DNA of 64,000 nucleotides from Ruminiclostridium papyrosolvens DSM 2782. Lineage in GTDB: Bacteria > Bacillota > Clostridia > Acetivibrionales > DSM-1351. The notes under the pieces were generated by a model, which searched no databases, was not told where the DNA came from, and saw only the letters and a list, made by a program, of their open reading frames with translations. How positions within the stretch are numbered: the stretch's first letter is position 1; each line of letters starts with the position of its first letter. The stretch covers positions 930,001 to 994,000 of the forward strand of contig NZ_CP119677.1 in NCBI RefSeq assembly GCF_029318685.1. The letters are read 5' to 3'. Shown here in pieces: positions 26,970 to 36,043 of the stretch. Both the position numbers and the translations under genes were made by a program.

Positions 26970-27146
26970 TTAAATACTAACATCAAATTTACTGCCCAAA
27001 CCCGGATTTACGCTAAGCTCCATCATTTTAGTTAAATTGGCACCTGTCTGGCTCATACTATCCATTGCCAGCTTAGTAACGGCAATATTAACATTTTGGG
27101 CCAATGAAGCCTGGGACATTGATATTGAAACAGCTGCAACATCCAT
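26970..27146 (-). CDS. YjfB-family small protein (58 aa)
   Basis: A 58-residue protein with the YjfB pattern (MDVAAVSISMSQASLAQNV, LAMDSM, LSVNPGLGSKFDV). The frame is open further upstream, but this ATG has a GAGGAG site and begins the conserved sequence. The family is annotated as putative motility protein because of association with flagellar genes in some Firmicutes, yet no flagellar gene is nearby. Own terminator; function unproven. Confidence 0.82.
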   Translation of the reverse strand: MDVAAVSISMSQASLAQNVNIAVTKLAMDSMSQTGANLTKMMELSVNPGLGSKFDVSI

Positions 27147-27349
27147 TTCAAAACACTCCTCTCGTAAACAGTCTTGCATAGTTTATCCATATAATTATAT
27201 TTTACATCTTTAATGTTAAAAGTTCAAATTTTCTGTGTTTGTATAGAAGAACGGTATCCTTGACTGCCTTAATAACAAAAAGTATAATAATTTCCATGAA
27301 GGGTGGCTTATATACCCGGCTATTATAAAAAACAAAAGGTAAGGAAGAC

Positions 27350-29107
27350 ATGAATATATTCAGCGACAGAGATTATTTCCTTTTTGATGGTGCCATGGGT
27401 ACCTATTATTCAGCAAAGAATAAAATCAATACTCCCTGTGAATTTGCCAATATCAGTGAAAGAGAAAATATTTTAAATATTCATTTGGAGTACATAGAAG
27501 CCGGTGCAAATGCAATTAAAACAAATACCTTTGGCGCAAACCGTTATTCACTGGGTTGTCAACAGTCAGAGGTTGACAGAATTATAAAATCGGGATATGA
27601 CATTGCCGTACAAGCTTGCTTGGGACAAGATGTGGCGGTCTTTGCAGATATTGGCCCTATACCCGACGGAAAAGGAGCCAATGTAGAAGAAGAATATAAA
27701 AAAATCGTTGATGTTTTTCTTGAATGCGGTGCAAAAAACTTTCTGTTTGAAACCTTTGCGGGTACTGATATATTGACGGGGATTGCCGCCTATATAAGGT
27801 TACGTTTGCCTGAGACGGTGATTATTACTTCTTTCGCAGTTTATCCTGACGGCTATTCAAAAGAAGGTTTTTTTTATATTGATATAATGGAAAAAATGTA
27901 TGCCAGCGGTCTTGTTGATGCGGTTGGTTTTAACTGTATCAGTGGCCCTGCCCATATGTACCGTTTGATTAAAAAAGCAGATATCAGAGGCAAAAACATT
28001 ATTATAATGCCTAATTCGGGATATCCGGGCTCAGAGAGAGGCAGAACCGTTTATTATGACAATTCTGAGTACTATGCTGAAAAGCTTGTGGAAATAAAGA
28101 ATCTGGGAGTTAAAATTCTGGGTGGCTGTTGCGGAACAACACCACGGCATATAGCAGCGGCTGCTAAGTTATTAACCAGCCCGCAATCTACTGAAGCCAA
28201 TACAGCTATAAGTACTCATATAGAGACTTGTGAGCTTGCAAATGAGAGTATTATCGACAAACTGATTAAGAATAAAAAGCCTATACTTGTAGAAATAGAC
28301 CCTCCCTTTGATACTAATTGGGAGTACATGCTGAGGGATGCGCTTATTCTTAAACAAGCAGGGGCAGATATAATTACTATTGCTGATTCACCTCTGGCAA
28401 AAGCAAGGGCTGAGAGTACCATTATGGCTGCAAAAATACAGAGAGAAGTTGCCATACCCGTTATGCCTCATATAACCTGCAGGGATAAAAATCTTCTGGG
28501 AATAAAGGCGTCCCTTTTGGGGGTGCATATAGAAGGAATACGAAACGTGCTTGTTATTACAGGTGACCCTATTGCCGATATTGAACGAAGCAGGATAAAA
28601 GGAGTTTTCAGTTTTAATTCTTCCAATCTTGCAAACTATATTAAAAGCTTAAATAGCAATGTTTTTTGCGGACAGGACATTAAAATAGCCGGAGCGTTAA
28701 ATGTAAATGCAGTAAATTTTGGTGCTGAGTTAAAAAAGGCTTTCACTAAAATCGAAAACGGCATCAGTTGTTTCCTCACTCAGGCAATTTACACAAAAAG
28801 TGCCGTTGAAAATTTACTAAAAGCGGTTGAAACCCTGAATATACCTATATTTGCCGGATTTATGCCAATTGTGAGCTACAAAAATGCTCAATTTATAAAT
28901 AATGAGGTTCCCGGAATAGATATAGATGCAGAAATCATAGAAAAATTCCGGGACAAAAGCCGTGAAGAATCAGAAAAGTTAGGAATGGAGATTACGATGG
29001 ATATTGTTGAGAAAATTTATCCTCATGTTTCCGGCTTTTATCTTATGACTCCACTTAAAAGAACAGGTGTAATATGTGAATTGATTAAAAAGATTAAGGA
29101 GTTATAA
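27350..29107 (+). CDS. Bifunctional homocysteine S-methyltransferase / 5,10-methylene-THF reductase (YitJ-like)
   Basis: A 585-residue fusion. Residues 1-280 form a Hcy-methyltransferase domain (FDGAMGTYY, zinc ligands Cys in GFNC near 195 and the CC pair in GGCCGTTPRH near 260). Residues from about 295 form a MetF-type flavin reductase (ADIITIADSPLAKAR, NVLVITGDPI, IKIAGALNVNA). It would transfer methyl groups to homocysteine and make 5-methyl-THF. The next gene starts immediately and encodes a pterin-binding methyltransferase, so together the operon holds three of the modules of cobalamin-dependent methionine synthase plus MetF. I see no S-box in the 200 bases upstream. Confidence 0.9.
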   Translation: MNIFSDRDYFLFDGAMGTYYSAKNKINTPCEFANISERENILNIHLEYIEAGANAIKTNTFGANRYSLGCQQSEVDRIIKSGYDIAVQACLGQDVAVFADIGPIPDGKGANVEEEYKKIVDVFLECGAKNFLFETFAGTDILTGIAAYIRLRLPETVIITSFAVYPDGYSKEGFFYIDIMEKMYASGLVDAVGFNCISGPAHMYRLIKKADIRGKNIIIMPNSGYPGSERGRTVYYDNSEYYAEKLVEIKNLGVKILGGCCGTTPRHIAAAAKLLTSPQSTEANTAISTHIETCELANESIIDKLIKNKKPILVEIDPPFDTNWEYMLRDALILKQAGADIITIADSPLAKARAESTIMAAKIQREVAIPVMPHITCRDKNLLGIKASLLGVHIEGIRNVLVITGDPIADIERSRIKGVFSFNSSNLANYIKSLNSNVFCGQDIKIAGALNVNAVNFGAELKKAFTKIENGISCFLTQAIYTKSAVENLLKAVETLNIPIFAGFMPIVSYKNAQFINNEVPGIDIDAEIIEKFRDKSREESEKLGMEITMDIVEKIYPHVSGFYLMTPLKRTGVICELIKKIKEL

Positions 29108-29893
29108 ATGATTATAGTTGGAGAGAAGTTAAACAGTTTCACACCCAAAATCTTTGATGCAATGAAAGCAAAGGACACCGAAGCTATCAGACAAATAACC
29201 ATAAGTCAGCAGGAGGCAGGAGCAAGATATCTTGATATTAACACAGCTATATTCAGAGAAGATGAGTTTGAAATGCTAAAATATATTCTGGATATAGTTA
29301 TGGAAAATACAACTTGCGGAATCATGCTCGATTCAACCTCGCCTGTTGTAATAGAAAAGGCTCTGCCACTTTTAGCCGGTAGGGATGTAATAATAAACTC
29401 GGTAACTCTAAAGGACAGAATAAATGATTTGCTTCCTTTGGCTAAAAGCTACAAGACAGGGATTGTAGGGCTGCCTATCGATGCAGAAGGTATTCCTCGA
29501 ACAGTGGAAAAAAGAGTGGAAAACTCACTGAAATTAATTGAAATAATGAACAAGGAAGGGATTAAAAATACCGACATATACATTGACGCTCTTGCAGAAG
29601 CTATAGTTACGGAAAGTGGGGTGTCAGTAATTACCATAAAAACAATAGAAGAGGTCAAGAAAGCTAATCCCGAAGTCCATCTTATTTGTGGAGTTTCAAA
29701 TGTCTCCTTCAGACTACCTAAAAGGGCAGATGTCAATTCTGTTTTCCTCTCAGCTGCAATTTTTGCAGGACTTGACAGCGGTATTTTGGATATTACCAAT
29801 GAACAGATTAGAAGCACTGTTTATACTGCCGAAATGATAGCAGGACATGACGAGCAATGTAGGAACTATTTGGGCTATATCGGAAATAAGTAA
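29108..29893 (+). CDS. Methyltetrahydrofolate-binding (pterin) methyltransferase, MetH-module / AcsE-like
   Basis: A 261-residue TIM-barrel protein of the dihydropteroate synthase-like group (IIVGEKLNSF, GARYLDINTA, GIMLDSTSP, INSVTLKD, DALAEAIVT, CGVSNVSFRLPKR). It binds methyl-THF and passes the methyl group to a corrinoid protein. It matches the stand-alone second module of MetH or the AcsE enzyme. It begins directly after the upstream stop codon, so translation is probably coupled. No corrinoid-binding protein or acetyl-CoA synthase genes are in the window; a B12-binding partner must be encoded elsewhere. Confidence 0.85.
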   Translation: MIIVGEKLNSFTPKIFDAMKAKDTEAIRQITISQQEAGARYLDINTAIFREDEFEMLKYILDIVMENTTCGIMLDSTSPVVIEKALPLLAGRDVIINSVTLKDRINDLLPLAKSYKTGIVGLPIDAEGIPRTVEKRVENSLKLIEIMNKEGIKNTDIYIDALAEAIVTESGVSVITIKTIEEVKKANPEVHLICGVSNVSFRLPKRADVNSVFLSAAIFAGLDSGILDITNEQIRSTVYTAEMIAGHDEQCRNYLGYIGNK

Positions 29894-29978
29894 CATAAAA
29901 AAATAGTTGCAGAATATACACAGCATATATGATAAAATATTTTATAACATTCATAAAAATCCGGGAGAGGGTATCAAA

Positions 29979-31697
29979 GTGAATAGTAAACCATTATATG
30001 AAGTAAGAAAAATTTCAAATCTTAAAGACATGATAGAGCAAAGTGCGAAGCTATATGGCTCCAAGCCTGCTTTTCTGGTTAAGCAAAAAGGAAATTCTGC
30101 TTATATTCCTAAAACTTTCAAAGAGTACAAGAACGATATTGATGCAATTGGAACAGCACTTGTCAGTCTCGGACTGAAAGGCAAAAAGATTGCTTTGATT
30201 GGCGAAAACAGGTACGAATGGGCTACGACTTATTTAGGTGTGTGTAACGGAACAGGCATTATTGTGCCTTTGGATAAGGAGCTACCCCAAAACGAGATTG
30301 AAAACTGTCTTCTAAGAAGTCATGCTGATGCTATAATTTTTTCAGGTTCAGTGTCAAAAAATATTTCCAGTATTCTTAAAAATATTACTACCTGTAAATA
30401 TTATATAAACATGGACATTGCTGAGGATTCGGACGGTCAGATGTCCTACGACAGGTTGCTTAAAAAAGGATATGACCTTATAAAAAGCGGAAACAGAGAG
30501 TTTTTGGATGCAGTTATAGACAATGAGATAATGAACATGTTATTGTTCACATCAGGTACCACTGACAAGTCAAAGGCGGTTATGCTGTCTCACAGGAATA
30601 TTGCAGAAAATCTGATGGCTATGTGTTCTATGCTTTATATAGATGAAAAGGATGTTTTTCTTTCTGTTTTGCCTGCACATCATACATACGAATGCACCTG
30701 CGGCTTCCTGTGTCAGATGTACAGAGGGTGTACGATTGCGTTTTGTGAAGGGCTCCGTCATATTGTCAAAAATCTCAGCGAATCAAAGTGTACCATGATG
30801 AATGGTGTACCGTTAGTTTTTGAATCAATATACAAACAATTAATGCATCAGGTTTCCAAAAAGCCGGGAGGAGCAAAAAAATTAAAGTTTGGAATAAAGC
30901 TGTGTAATGCTCTGGATAAACTGGGAATTGATGCAAGGAAGAAGCTTTTTGCGGAAATTCATCAGGCCTTAGGAGGACATTTGAGACTGTTTATCAGCGG
31001 TGCTGCTGCTATTGACCCGGAAGTAGCAAAGGGTTTCAGAAATATTGGTATAAAGCTTGTTCAGGGTTATGGCCTTACAGAGTGTGCTCCTATTGTAGGA
31101 TTAAACAGGGATTGCTGGTTTAAGGATGATGCTGCAGGCTTACCTTTGCCCGGGCTGAAGGTGGTAATACATAATCCCAATGCCGAGGGAGTAGGAGAGA
31201 TAAAGGTGTCTGGGCCAAGCGTAATGATGGGCTATTACGAAAACAAAGAGGCCACGGATGAAGTAATCAGAGACGGCTGGTTTTATACGGGAGATATGGG
31301 ATATCTGGATTCAGACGGATTTATCCATATTACAGGCAGAATGAAAAATGTAATCATTACAAAGAACGGTAAAAACGTTTATCCGGAAGAAATTGAAACC
31401 CTTCTTAACAGAAGTGACTATATAAAGGAATCTTTGGTATTTGGAAAAAATGATAATGGTGATGTAGTTGTTTGGGCCCAGATTGTGCCTGACAGAGAGA
31501 AGATTGAAGAAGATTTTAAAAATGCTATTCTTGGCACCGGCGATGTGCAAGCTGTTATAAACCAAGAGGTTAAAAGGATTAACAAGGAACTGGTAACATA
31601 TAAATACGTAAAAGAGTTTACTCTCAGAGATACTGAGTTTGAGAAAACTACAACTAAAAAAATAAAGAGGTATCAGGAGCTGAATAAAGGTGAGTAA
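29979..31697 (+). CDS. AMP-forming long-chain acyl-CoA synthetase
   Basis: A 572-residue adenylate-forming enzyme. The phosphate loop is LLFTSGTTDKSKAVMLSH (the usual Gly after TT is Asp here), with VQGYGLTECAPIV, GWFYTGDMGYLDSDGFIHITGR and the catalytic-lysine region at the C-terminus (EKTTTKKIKRY). It activates a carboxylic acid to acyl-AMP and then acyl-CoA. The frame opens at TTG 29907, but GTG 29979 has a GAGAGGG site seven bases upstream and lies just before the conserved region; the longer form remains possible. It overlaps the next gene by eight bases. Confidence 0.85.
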   Translation: MNSKPLYEVRKISNLKDMIEQSAKLYGSKPAFLVKQKGNSAYIPKTFKEYKNDIDAIGTALVSLGLKGKKIALIGENRYEWATTYLGVCNGTGIIVPLDKELPQNEIENCLLRSHADAIIFSGSVSKNISSILKNITTCKYYINMDIAEDSDGQMSYDRLLKKGYDLIKSGNREFLDAVIDNEIMNMLLFTSGTTDKSKAVMLSHRNIAENLMAMCSMLYIDEKDVFLSVLPAHHTYECTCGFLCQMYRGCTIAFCEGLRHIVKNLSESKCTMMNGVPLVFESIYKQLMHQVSKKPGGAKKLKFGIKLCNALDKLGIDARKKLFAEIHQALGGHLRLFISGAAAIDPEVAKGFRNIGIKLVQGYGLTECAPIVGLNRDCWFKDDAAGLPLPGLKVVIHNPNAEGVGEIKVSGPSVMMGYYENKEATDEVIRDGWFYTGDMGYLDSDGFIHITGRMKNVIITKNGKNVYPEEIETLLNRSDYIKESLVFGKNDNGDVVVWAQIVPDREKIEEDFKNAILGTGDVQAVINQEVKRINKELVTYKYVKEFTLRDTEFEKTTTKKIKRYQELNKGE

Positions 31698-32475
31698 TAT
31701 ATTAGAAACTGCAATAAACGATGCAGTAGAAATGGTTCGGGAAGCAGGAGAACTTTTGCTGCAAAGTATGGATGACAAGAAAGTCATCACAAAGAATGGT
31801 ACTGCTAATTTTGTAACAGAAATAGATTTGAAGGTTCAGGAGATATTATTCGGTAAGTTAATTAATTTACTTCCTGATAGTAATATAATTGCTGAGGAAA
31901 CGGCAGATAATAATTTTGCCTTGGGAAAATATACATGGATACTTGACCCTGTTGACGGAACTACTAACCTGATGTACGGGTACAAATGTTCTGCCATAGC
32001 CCTTGGATTGGTGGTAGAGGGTGTTCCTTATGCAGGAATAGTATACAATCCCTTTTTAAACGAAATGTATACTGCAAAAAAGGGTCAGGGAGCATTCATA
32101 AATGGTAATCCAATCGGGGTAACTTCAAACGAGAGTTTATCTAGCAGCCTTTTGGCTTTCGGTACTTCACCCTACGACAGAGGGAAGGCCGATGAGACCT
32201 TCAGAATAACCAAGAATGTCTTTGGAAAATGCAGAGATATAAGAAGAAGCGGTTCAGCTGCTCTTGACATATGTAATGTAGCTGCCGGACGAACTGACGG
32301 GTATTTTGAAATGGAATTACAGCCTTGGGATTATGCAGGAGCATCCATAATTCTGAAAGAGGCAGGCGGCAGAATAACCGATTGGCAAGGCAAGGATTTA
32401 ACCTACATTTTAAAAAGCCCCGCAATTGCTACAAATGGGCTTATACATGAGGAATTAATAGAAGCAATGAAATAG
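31690..32475 (+). CDS. Inositol monophosphatase-family protein
   Basis: A 261-residue Mg2+-dependent phosphatase. Metal-binding motifs are the Glu in AEET (about 68-71), WILDPVDGTTN at about 83-93 and WDYAGA at about 213-218. Family members hydrolyse inositol-1-phosphate, fructose-1,6-bisphosphate or 3'-phosphoadenosine 5'-phosphate. Translation starts at GTG inside the end of the acyl-CoA synthetase gene, so the two are coupled, but that does not fix the substrate. Confidence 0.88.
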   Translation: MSNILETAINDAVEMVREAGELLLQSMDDKKVITKNGTANFVTEIDLKVQEILFGKLINLLPDSNIIAEETADNNFALGKYTWILDPVDGTTNLMYGYKCSAIALGLVVEGVPYAGIVYNPFLNEMYTAKKGQGAFINGNPIGVTSNESLSSSLLAFGTSPYDRGKADETFRITKNVFGKCRDIRRSGSAALDICNVAAGRTDGYFEMELQPWDYAGASIILKEAGGRITDWQGKDLTYILKSPAIATNGLIHEELIEAMK

Positions 32476-32518
32476 ATAACAAAAACATAAAACTTAAGGG
32501 ATTAGTAAGAGTCGAAAA

Positions 32519-32578
32519 AGGATAATAACCACAAAATTTGTATTATATGGATTTTGTAGGTGTTGTCCTTTTTTTACT
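32519..32578 (+). terminator. Long terminator hairpin
   Basis: Nineteen-base arms (32519-32537 and 32551-32569) pair with two mismatches and two G-U, followed by TTTTTTT. It ends the operon that finishes with the inositol phosphatase-family gene. Confidence 0.8.
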
Positions 32579-32734
32579 AAAAAAAGAATTTTAAATGCAT
32601 TTCATACCAAAAAAGCAGCATTTCAGGAAGCAAAGGGATTTTAAAATGACTTTTTAAGATATACTTACAGGCATACTTATTAAATAAATACAATAGGTAT
32701 TTCTTTAAAAATAACATTCGGAGGAAACAAAAAA

Positions 32735-33229
32735 ATGAAAAAGATTATGGCAAGTATATCAGCACTACTTATTTGCATTACAGTATTAGCAGGTTGTGGA
32801 GCAGATCCGGTACAAGATGACCTGATTAATTACATTAACAATCAATTGCCAACTATTGCGACATTAGAAAAGAAAGTAACCAGTGAATATCAAGCTGTTA
32901 AGTCAGACAGTAAAGCAGACGACGCAACGTTTGGGGCTAAACTAAAGGATGTGATAATTCCTGCAGCTGCCGAATTAATCGCAAAAGCAAAAGCAACCGT
33001 TCCGGCAACAGAAGAAGTGAAAAAAGTACACGATAAGTATATTGCATCAGTGACAGCACAATCGGAAGCTTTTGCAATACTGCTTGATGCGGCTGGAAAG
33101 AATGATGCAGAACTAGCAAAAACTGCAAATGATAAACTAACAAAGGCTGAAAAGCTGTCCAAAGAATATTTAGCAGACTTAGAAACTTTGAAAAAGGATC
33201 ATAATGTAGAGAATAAAGAGAGCAAGTAG
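32735..33229 (+). CDS. Small helical lipoprotein of unknown function
   Basis: A 164-residue protein with a lipoprotein signal (lipobox VLAGC, Cys21) and a mature part that is almost wholly Ala/Lys/Glu-rich amphipathic helix, probably a helical bundle or coiled coil. A GGAGG site precedes the ATG. I recognise no named family beyond generic lipoproteins. The clostripain-like protease gene follows 50 bases later, so co-expression is plausible. Confidence 0.8.
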   Translation: MKKIMASISALLICITVLAGCGADPVQDDLINYINNQLPTIATLEKKVTSEYQAVKSDSKADDATFGAKLKDVIIPAAAELIAKAKATVPATEEVKKVHDKYIASVTAQSEAFAILLDAAGKNDAELAKTANDKLTKAEKLSKEYLADLETLKKDHNVENKESK

Positions 33230-33279
33230 CATTGATATACCATGCACATATTTCCAATTATACTGAGGGGGAATTAACT

Positions 33280-35187
33280 ATGCGTAAGTTTATGAGTGCA
33301 GCTTTGGTTCTGGCTATATGTGTCTTTACAGTACTATTTAGTGGTTCCAACGTTGAGGCGGCAGTAAAGGTTGCACCCTACACCGTTTTAGTGTATATGG
33401 TTGGGTCTGACCTTGAGAGCAATGGTGGGGCTGCAACAGATGATTTAATTGAAATGGCAGCAGTTGGCTCAACAAAGAATGTAAACATTTTGGTTGAAAC
33501 CGGAGGAACGAAAAAGTGGAATTTGCCTATGATAAGTAACAAGGTAAACCAGCGCTGGTTGGTTCAGAAGGAAAATATCAAACTATTAAAAAATGATTTA
33601 GGAAACCGTAGCATGGGTAAACAGAGCACTCTTCAGGACTTCCTTGTATGGGGAATAAAGAATTATCCTGCAAAGAAATATGCCGTAGTATTTTGGGATC
33701 ATGGTGCTGGTGCTAAAGGCTTCGGATATGATGAAAACAATAGCGGTAATGATCCAACTCTGTCTATAAAAGAAATAAATGGTGCTTTAAAGGCTGCAAC
33801 AGCTGCCAGTAAACAAAAATTTGAACTGGTTGGATTTGATGCTTGTTTGATGGGAAACATTGAGACGGCTACAGGAATAATGGATTATGCTTCATATATG
33901 GTAGCTTCCGAGGAGCTTGAGCCGGGCCATGGTTGGGAATATACTTCGGCTTTGCAGGCCTTGAACAAGAAACCTACAGCAACAGGTGCTGAATTCGGAA
34001 AGGCAATAGCTGACGGCTATAAAAAGCAAGCAACTTCACAGGGCACTGTAAACCAAATTACACTATCGGTAGTTAACCTTGCAAAAGTTAGTGCAGTTAA
34101 CACTGCATTTGAGAATTTTATAAAGAAAGCCAGCAATGATATTAAGGATCCTCAAAGGATTACTGCAGTGTCAAAAGCAAGAGTTAAAGCCGAGGACTAT
34201 GGAGATGCGGGCGCTCATGGTGGTACTACCGACATGGCTGATATCTATGACATAGCATATAATCTAAAGAGTATTTATCAGACTGAAGCAAATCAGTTAA
34301 TGAAAAGTATAAAGGCATGTATTACATACAAGGTTACCAGTGATACTAAGCCAAATGCAAATGGGTTATCCGTATATTTCCCATGCAAGGACAAGGAAAG
34401 CTTTAAGGATAACTTAAAGGAATATCAAAATACAGGCTATTCCAAAAACTATCAGAAGTTTCTTGCCACATATGTGGATGGGATTTTAAAAGACACAACC
34501 CCGATTCAGTTAATACAGGCTGACCCCAAAGCAGGCGGTGGAGATTCGAATAGCCTGTTTTCAGTACAGATAGCCCCGGAAGATATTGCGGATATAAATG
34601 AGCTTTATTCAGTACTGGCAATGCCCTGTGACGAAGAAGGCAATACAATAATGTATCTGGGTATGAATAAGGATGTCGAGCTGGATCCTATTACCGGTAT
34701 AGTAAAGGAAAATTTTACAGGTACCTGGACTACTCTTGGAGGGCAAATTGTGTCAATGTATATTGACGAAATAATTGATGATAATTATGTAACCTATTCC
34801 ATTCCTGCCAAGCTTAACGGAGAATCTGTAGATATAAAGGTTTTATATAGTGAAGAATATCCTGAGGGAATAGTATTGGGTGCATGGAAAGGCATTGACG
34901 AGAAGACCGGTATGCCTGACAAGGATATCATTAAGATATGCACCGGGGATGAGATTATTCCGCAATACTATTATTATGGAGTAACAGATGATTTAGGTGG
35001 CTACGTTAACGGCTATGTTGACGGAGAAGCTATTAAGGTAGGAGATGAACTCAAGCTGGAGGTAGTTGAATTGCCAGAAGCAGATTACCTGTACGGATTC
35101 TATATGACAGATACTGCACAAAACTCAAGTACCTCTGAATTTGTAACCTTTAACATTAAGGACGGCTATATTACTGTCAAGAATTAA
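33280..35187 (+). CDS. Secreted clostripain-family (C11) cysteine protease
   Basis: A 635-residue precursor with a signal peptide (1-27, NVEA). The catalytic dyad is His141 (FWDHGAG) and Cys189 (FDACLMGN), with VLVYMVGSDLES at the domain start as in family C11. Beyond about 410 lies a beta-rich extension of unknown role, so it is longer than minimal C11 enzymes. Family members cleave after Arg or Lys and are often Ca2+-activated. A GAGGGGG site fits the ATG at 33280, whereas the upstream in-frame ATG at 33232 has none and would break the signal peptide. A strong terminator follows. Confidence 0.9.
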   Translation: MRKFMSAALVLAICVFTVLFSGSNVEAAVKVAPYTVLVYMVGSDLESNGGAATDDLIEMAAVGSTKNVNILVETGGTKKWNLPMISNKVNQRWLVQKENIKLLKNDLGNRSMGKQSTLQDFLVWGIKNYPAKKYAVVFWDHGAGAKGFGYDENNSGNDPTLSIKEINGALKAATAASKQKFELVGFDACLMGNIETATGIMDYASYMVASEELEPGHGWEYTSALQALNKKPTATGAEFGKAIADGYKKQATSQGTVNQITLSVVNLAKVSAVNTAFENFIKKASNDIKDPQRITAVSKARVKAEDYGDAGAHGGTTDMADIYDIAYNLKSIYQTEANQLMKSIKACITYKVTSDTKPNANGLSVYFPCKDKESFKDNLKEYQNTGYSKNYQKFLATYVDGILKDTTPIQLIQADPKAGGGDSNSLFSVQIAPEDIADINELYSVLAMPCDEEGNTIMYLGMNKDVELDPITGIVKENFTGTWTTLGGQIVSMYIDEIIDDNYVTYSIPAKLNGESVDIKVLYSEEYPEGIVLGAWKGIDEKTGMPDKDIIKICTGDEIIPQYYYYGVTDDLGGYVNGYVDGEAIKVGDELKLEVVELPEADYLYGFYMTDTAQNSSTSEFVTFNIKDGYITVKN

Positions 35188-35207
35188 ACATGAATAAGTG
35201 TCAGAAT

Positions 35208-35258
35208 AAAAAACCCCCTTAGGTGATACCGAGAATAGTATCACCTAAGGGGGTTTTT
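35208..35258. terminator. Strong rho-independent terminator
   Basis: A perfect 21-bp stem (35209-35229 with 35238-35258), 8-base loop and a terminal T-run. It ends the clostripain transcript just left of the direct-repeat cassette. Confidence 0.93.
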
Positions 35259-35311
35259 AACAGTAACTCATTCAAATATTGTGAAGTTACAATTTAAGAA
35301 GAAAAACTATT

Positions 35312-35368
35312 GAGTAAAATATTTACAAATGATTTATGGTATTTTTCAGTTAGGATTGGTATCATATT
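35312..35368. repeat. 57-bp direct repeat, left copy
   Basis: It matches 40310-40366 at 56 of 57 positions (the single difference is A at 35319 versus T at 40317). The two copies are in the same orientation, 4998 bases apart. Weak similarity continues about 15 bases to the left, where the left copy would encode RRKTIE-stop against RRKNTE-stop at the end of the orphan gene at the right copy. Confidence 0.95.
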
Positions 35369-35561
35369 GTCTTTTATTGTTGGGTTAGCATAAAAGATCC
35401 TTTATTCGTATTTATACCAAAAGTTGACATATAATAAAAATAATGCTAAATTATAGCAGTGGAATTCTGAGGATTATATCTCATATTCTATTTATACACA
35501 TGTGTATTAGGCACATATGACATTCTGGTTTAATACTAAAATATTGAGGGGGACTTTAAAA
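35369..35561. other. Intergenic leader of the cassette (no gene seen)
   Basis: Together with the terminator and repeat to its left this is a gene-free stretch of 374 bases (35188-35561). Apart from the candidate promoter at 35424-35452 and a short ACACATGTGT palindrome near 35495, I see no structured element. Confidence 0.6.
35424..35452 (+). promoter_or_regulatory. Candidate sigma-A promoter of the cassette
   Basis: Perfect TTGACA at 35424-35429, 17-base spacer, TAAATT at 35447-35452, about 110 bases upstream of the secreted-protein gene. Confidence 0.55.
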
Positions 35562-35933
35562 GTGAAAAAAACAAGACTGACTATTTTATTAGCTATAGCC
35601 TTAGTTATAGCTTCAAGCATTTCTACTTTTGCGTGTACATATAGTGTATCAGTATATCATGATAATACAGCAACAAGCTATTATTACAAAGATGGTACAA
35701 TTTCTACTACATTTAGTTGGGACAATTCAAACTATCATCCAAATCTTTATTATCAGGAAAGTCGTTACGGGTATACACATAGTGGAACACTAACAAGTTA
35801 CGCAACTAGTACTGGGAACACACAAACATTTGTGTCTAGTGATCCAAGTACAGATTGGTATCAATATACTACAAAAACCTACACTACACTTTATGAAGGA
35901 GATATTACTAATTCTCAGTGCGGTTGGATATAA
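35562..35933 (+). CDS. Small secreted Tyr/Thr/Ser-rich protein, unknown
   Basis: A 123-residue precursor from a GTG at 35562 with a GAGGGGG site. The frame opens at 35517, but that extension would precede the signal peptide. Residues 1-24 form a signal peptide ending STFA, leaving a mature protein of about 99 residues that starts at or near Cys and has its only other Cys four residues before the C-terminus. The mature part is rich in Tyr, Thr and Ser in alternating beta-like patterns. I do not recognise a family. It heads the repeat-bounded cassette. Confidence 0.7.
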   Translation: MKKTRLTILLAIALVIASSISTFACTYSVSVYHDNTATSYYYKDGTISTTFSWDNSNYHPNLYYQESRYGYTHSGTLTSYATSTGNTQTFVSSDPSTDWYQYTTKTYTTLYEGDITNSQCGWI

Positions 35934-36043
35934 AAGTGACATTATTAATTCTGTTCACATTATAGAAAGATAACGAAACACAATTACAATGTTGGTATAC
36001 CTAATGCGCATGTGTAGACTATTCCTAGAGGAGTGTTAAAAAA

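Noticed and set aside
27180-27349. S-box (SAM) riboswitch before the homocysteine methyltransferase gene
   Set aside because: I could not find the conserved S-box core or a terminator/antiterminator pair; the leader looks like an ordinary promoter region.
29907-29978. TTG start for the acyl-CoA synthetase
   Set aside because: No ribosome binding site is seen there, and the GTG at 29979 has a GAGAGGG site near the start of conserved sequence. Kept only as an alternative.
35562-35933. Lactococcin 972-type bacteriocin
   Set aside because: Size, signal peptide and Tyr/Ser/Thr richness are similar, but I cannot align the family motifs with confidence and the expected large membrane protein plus ABC ATPase partners are absent.
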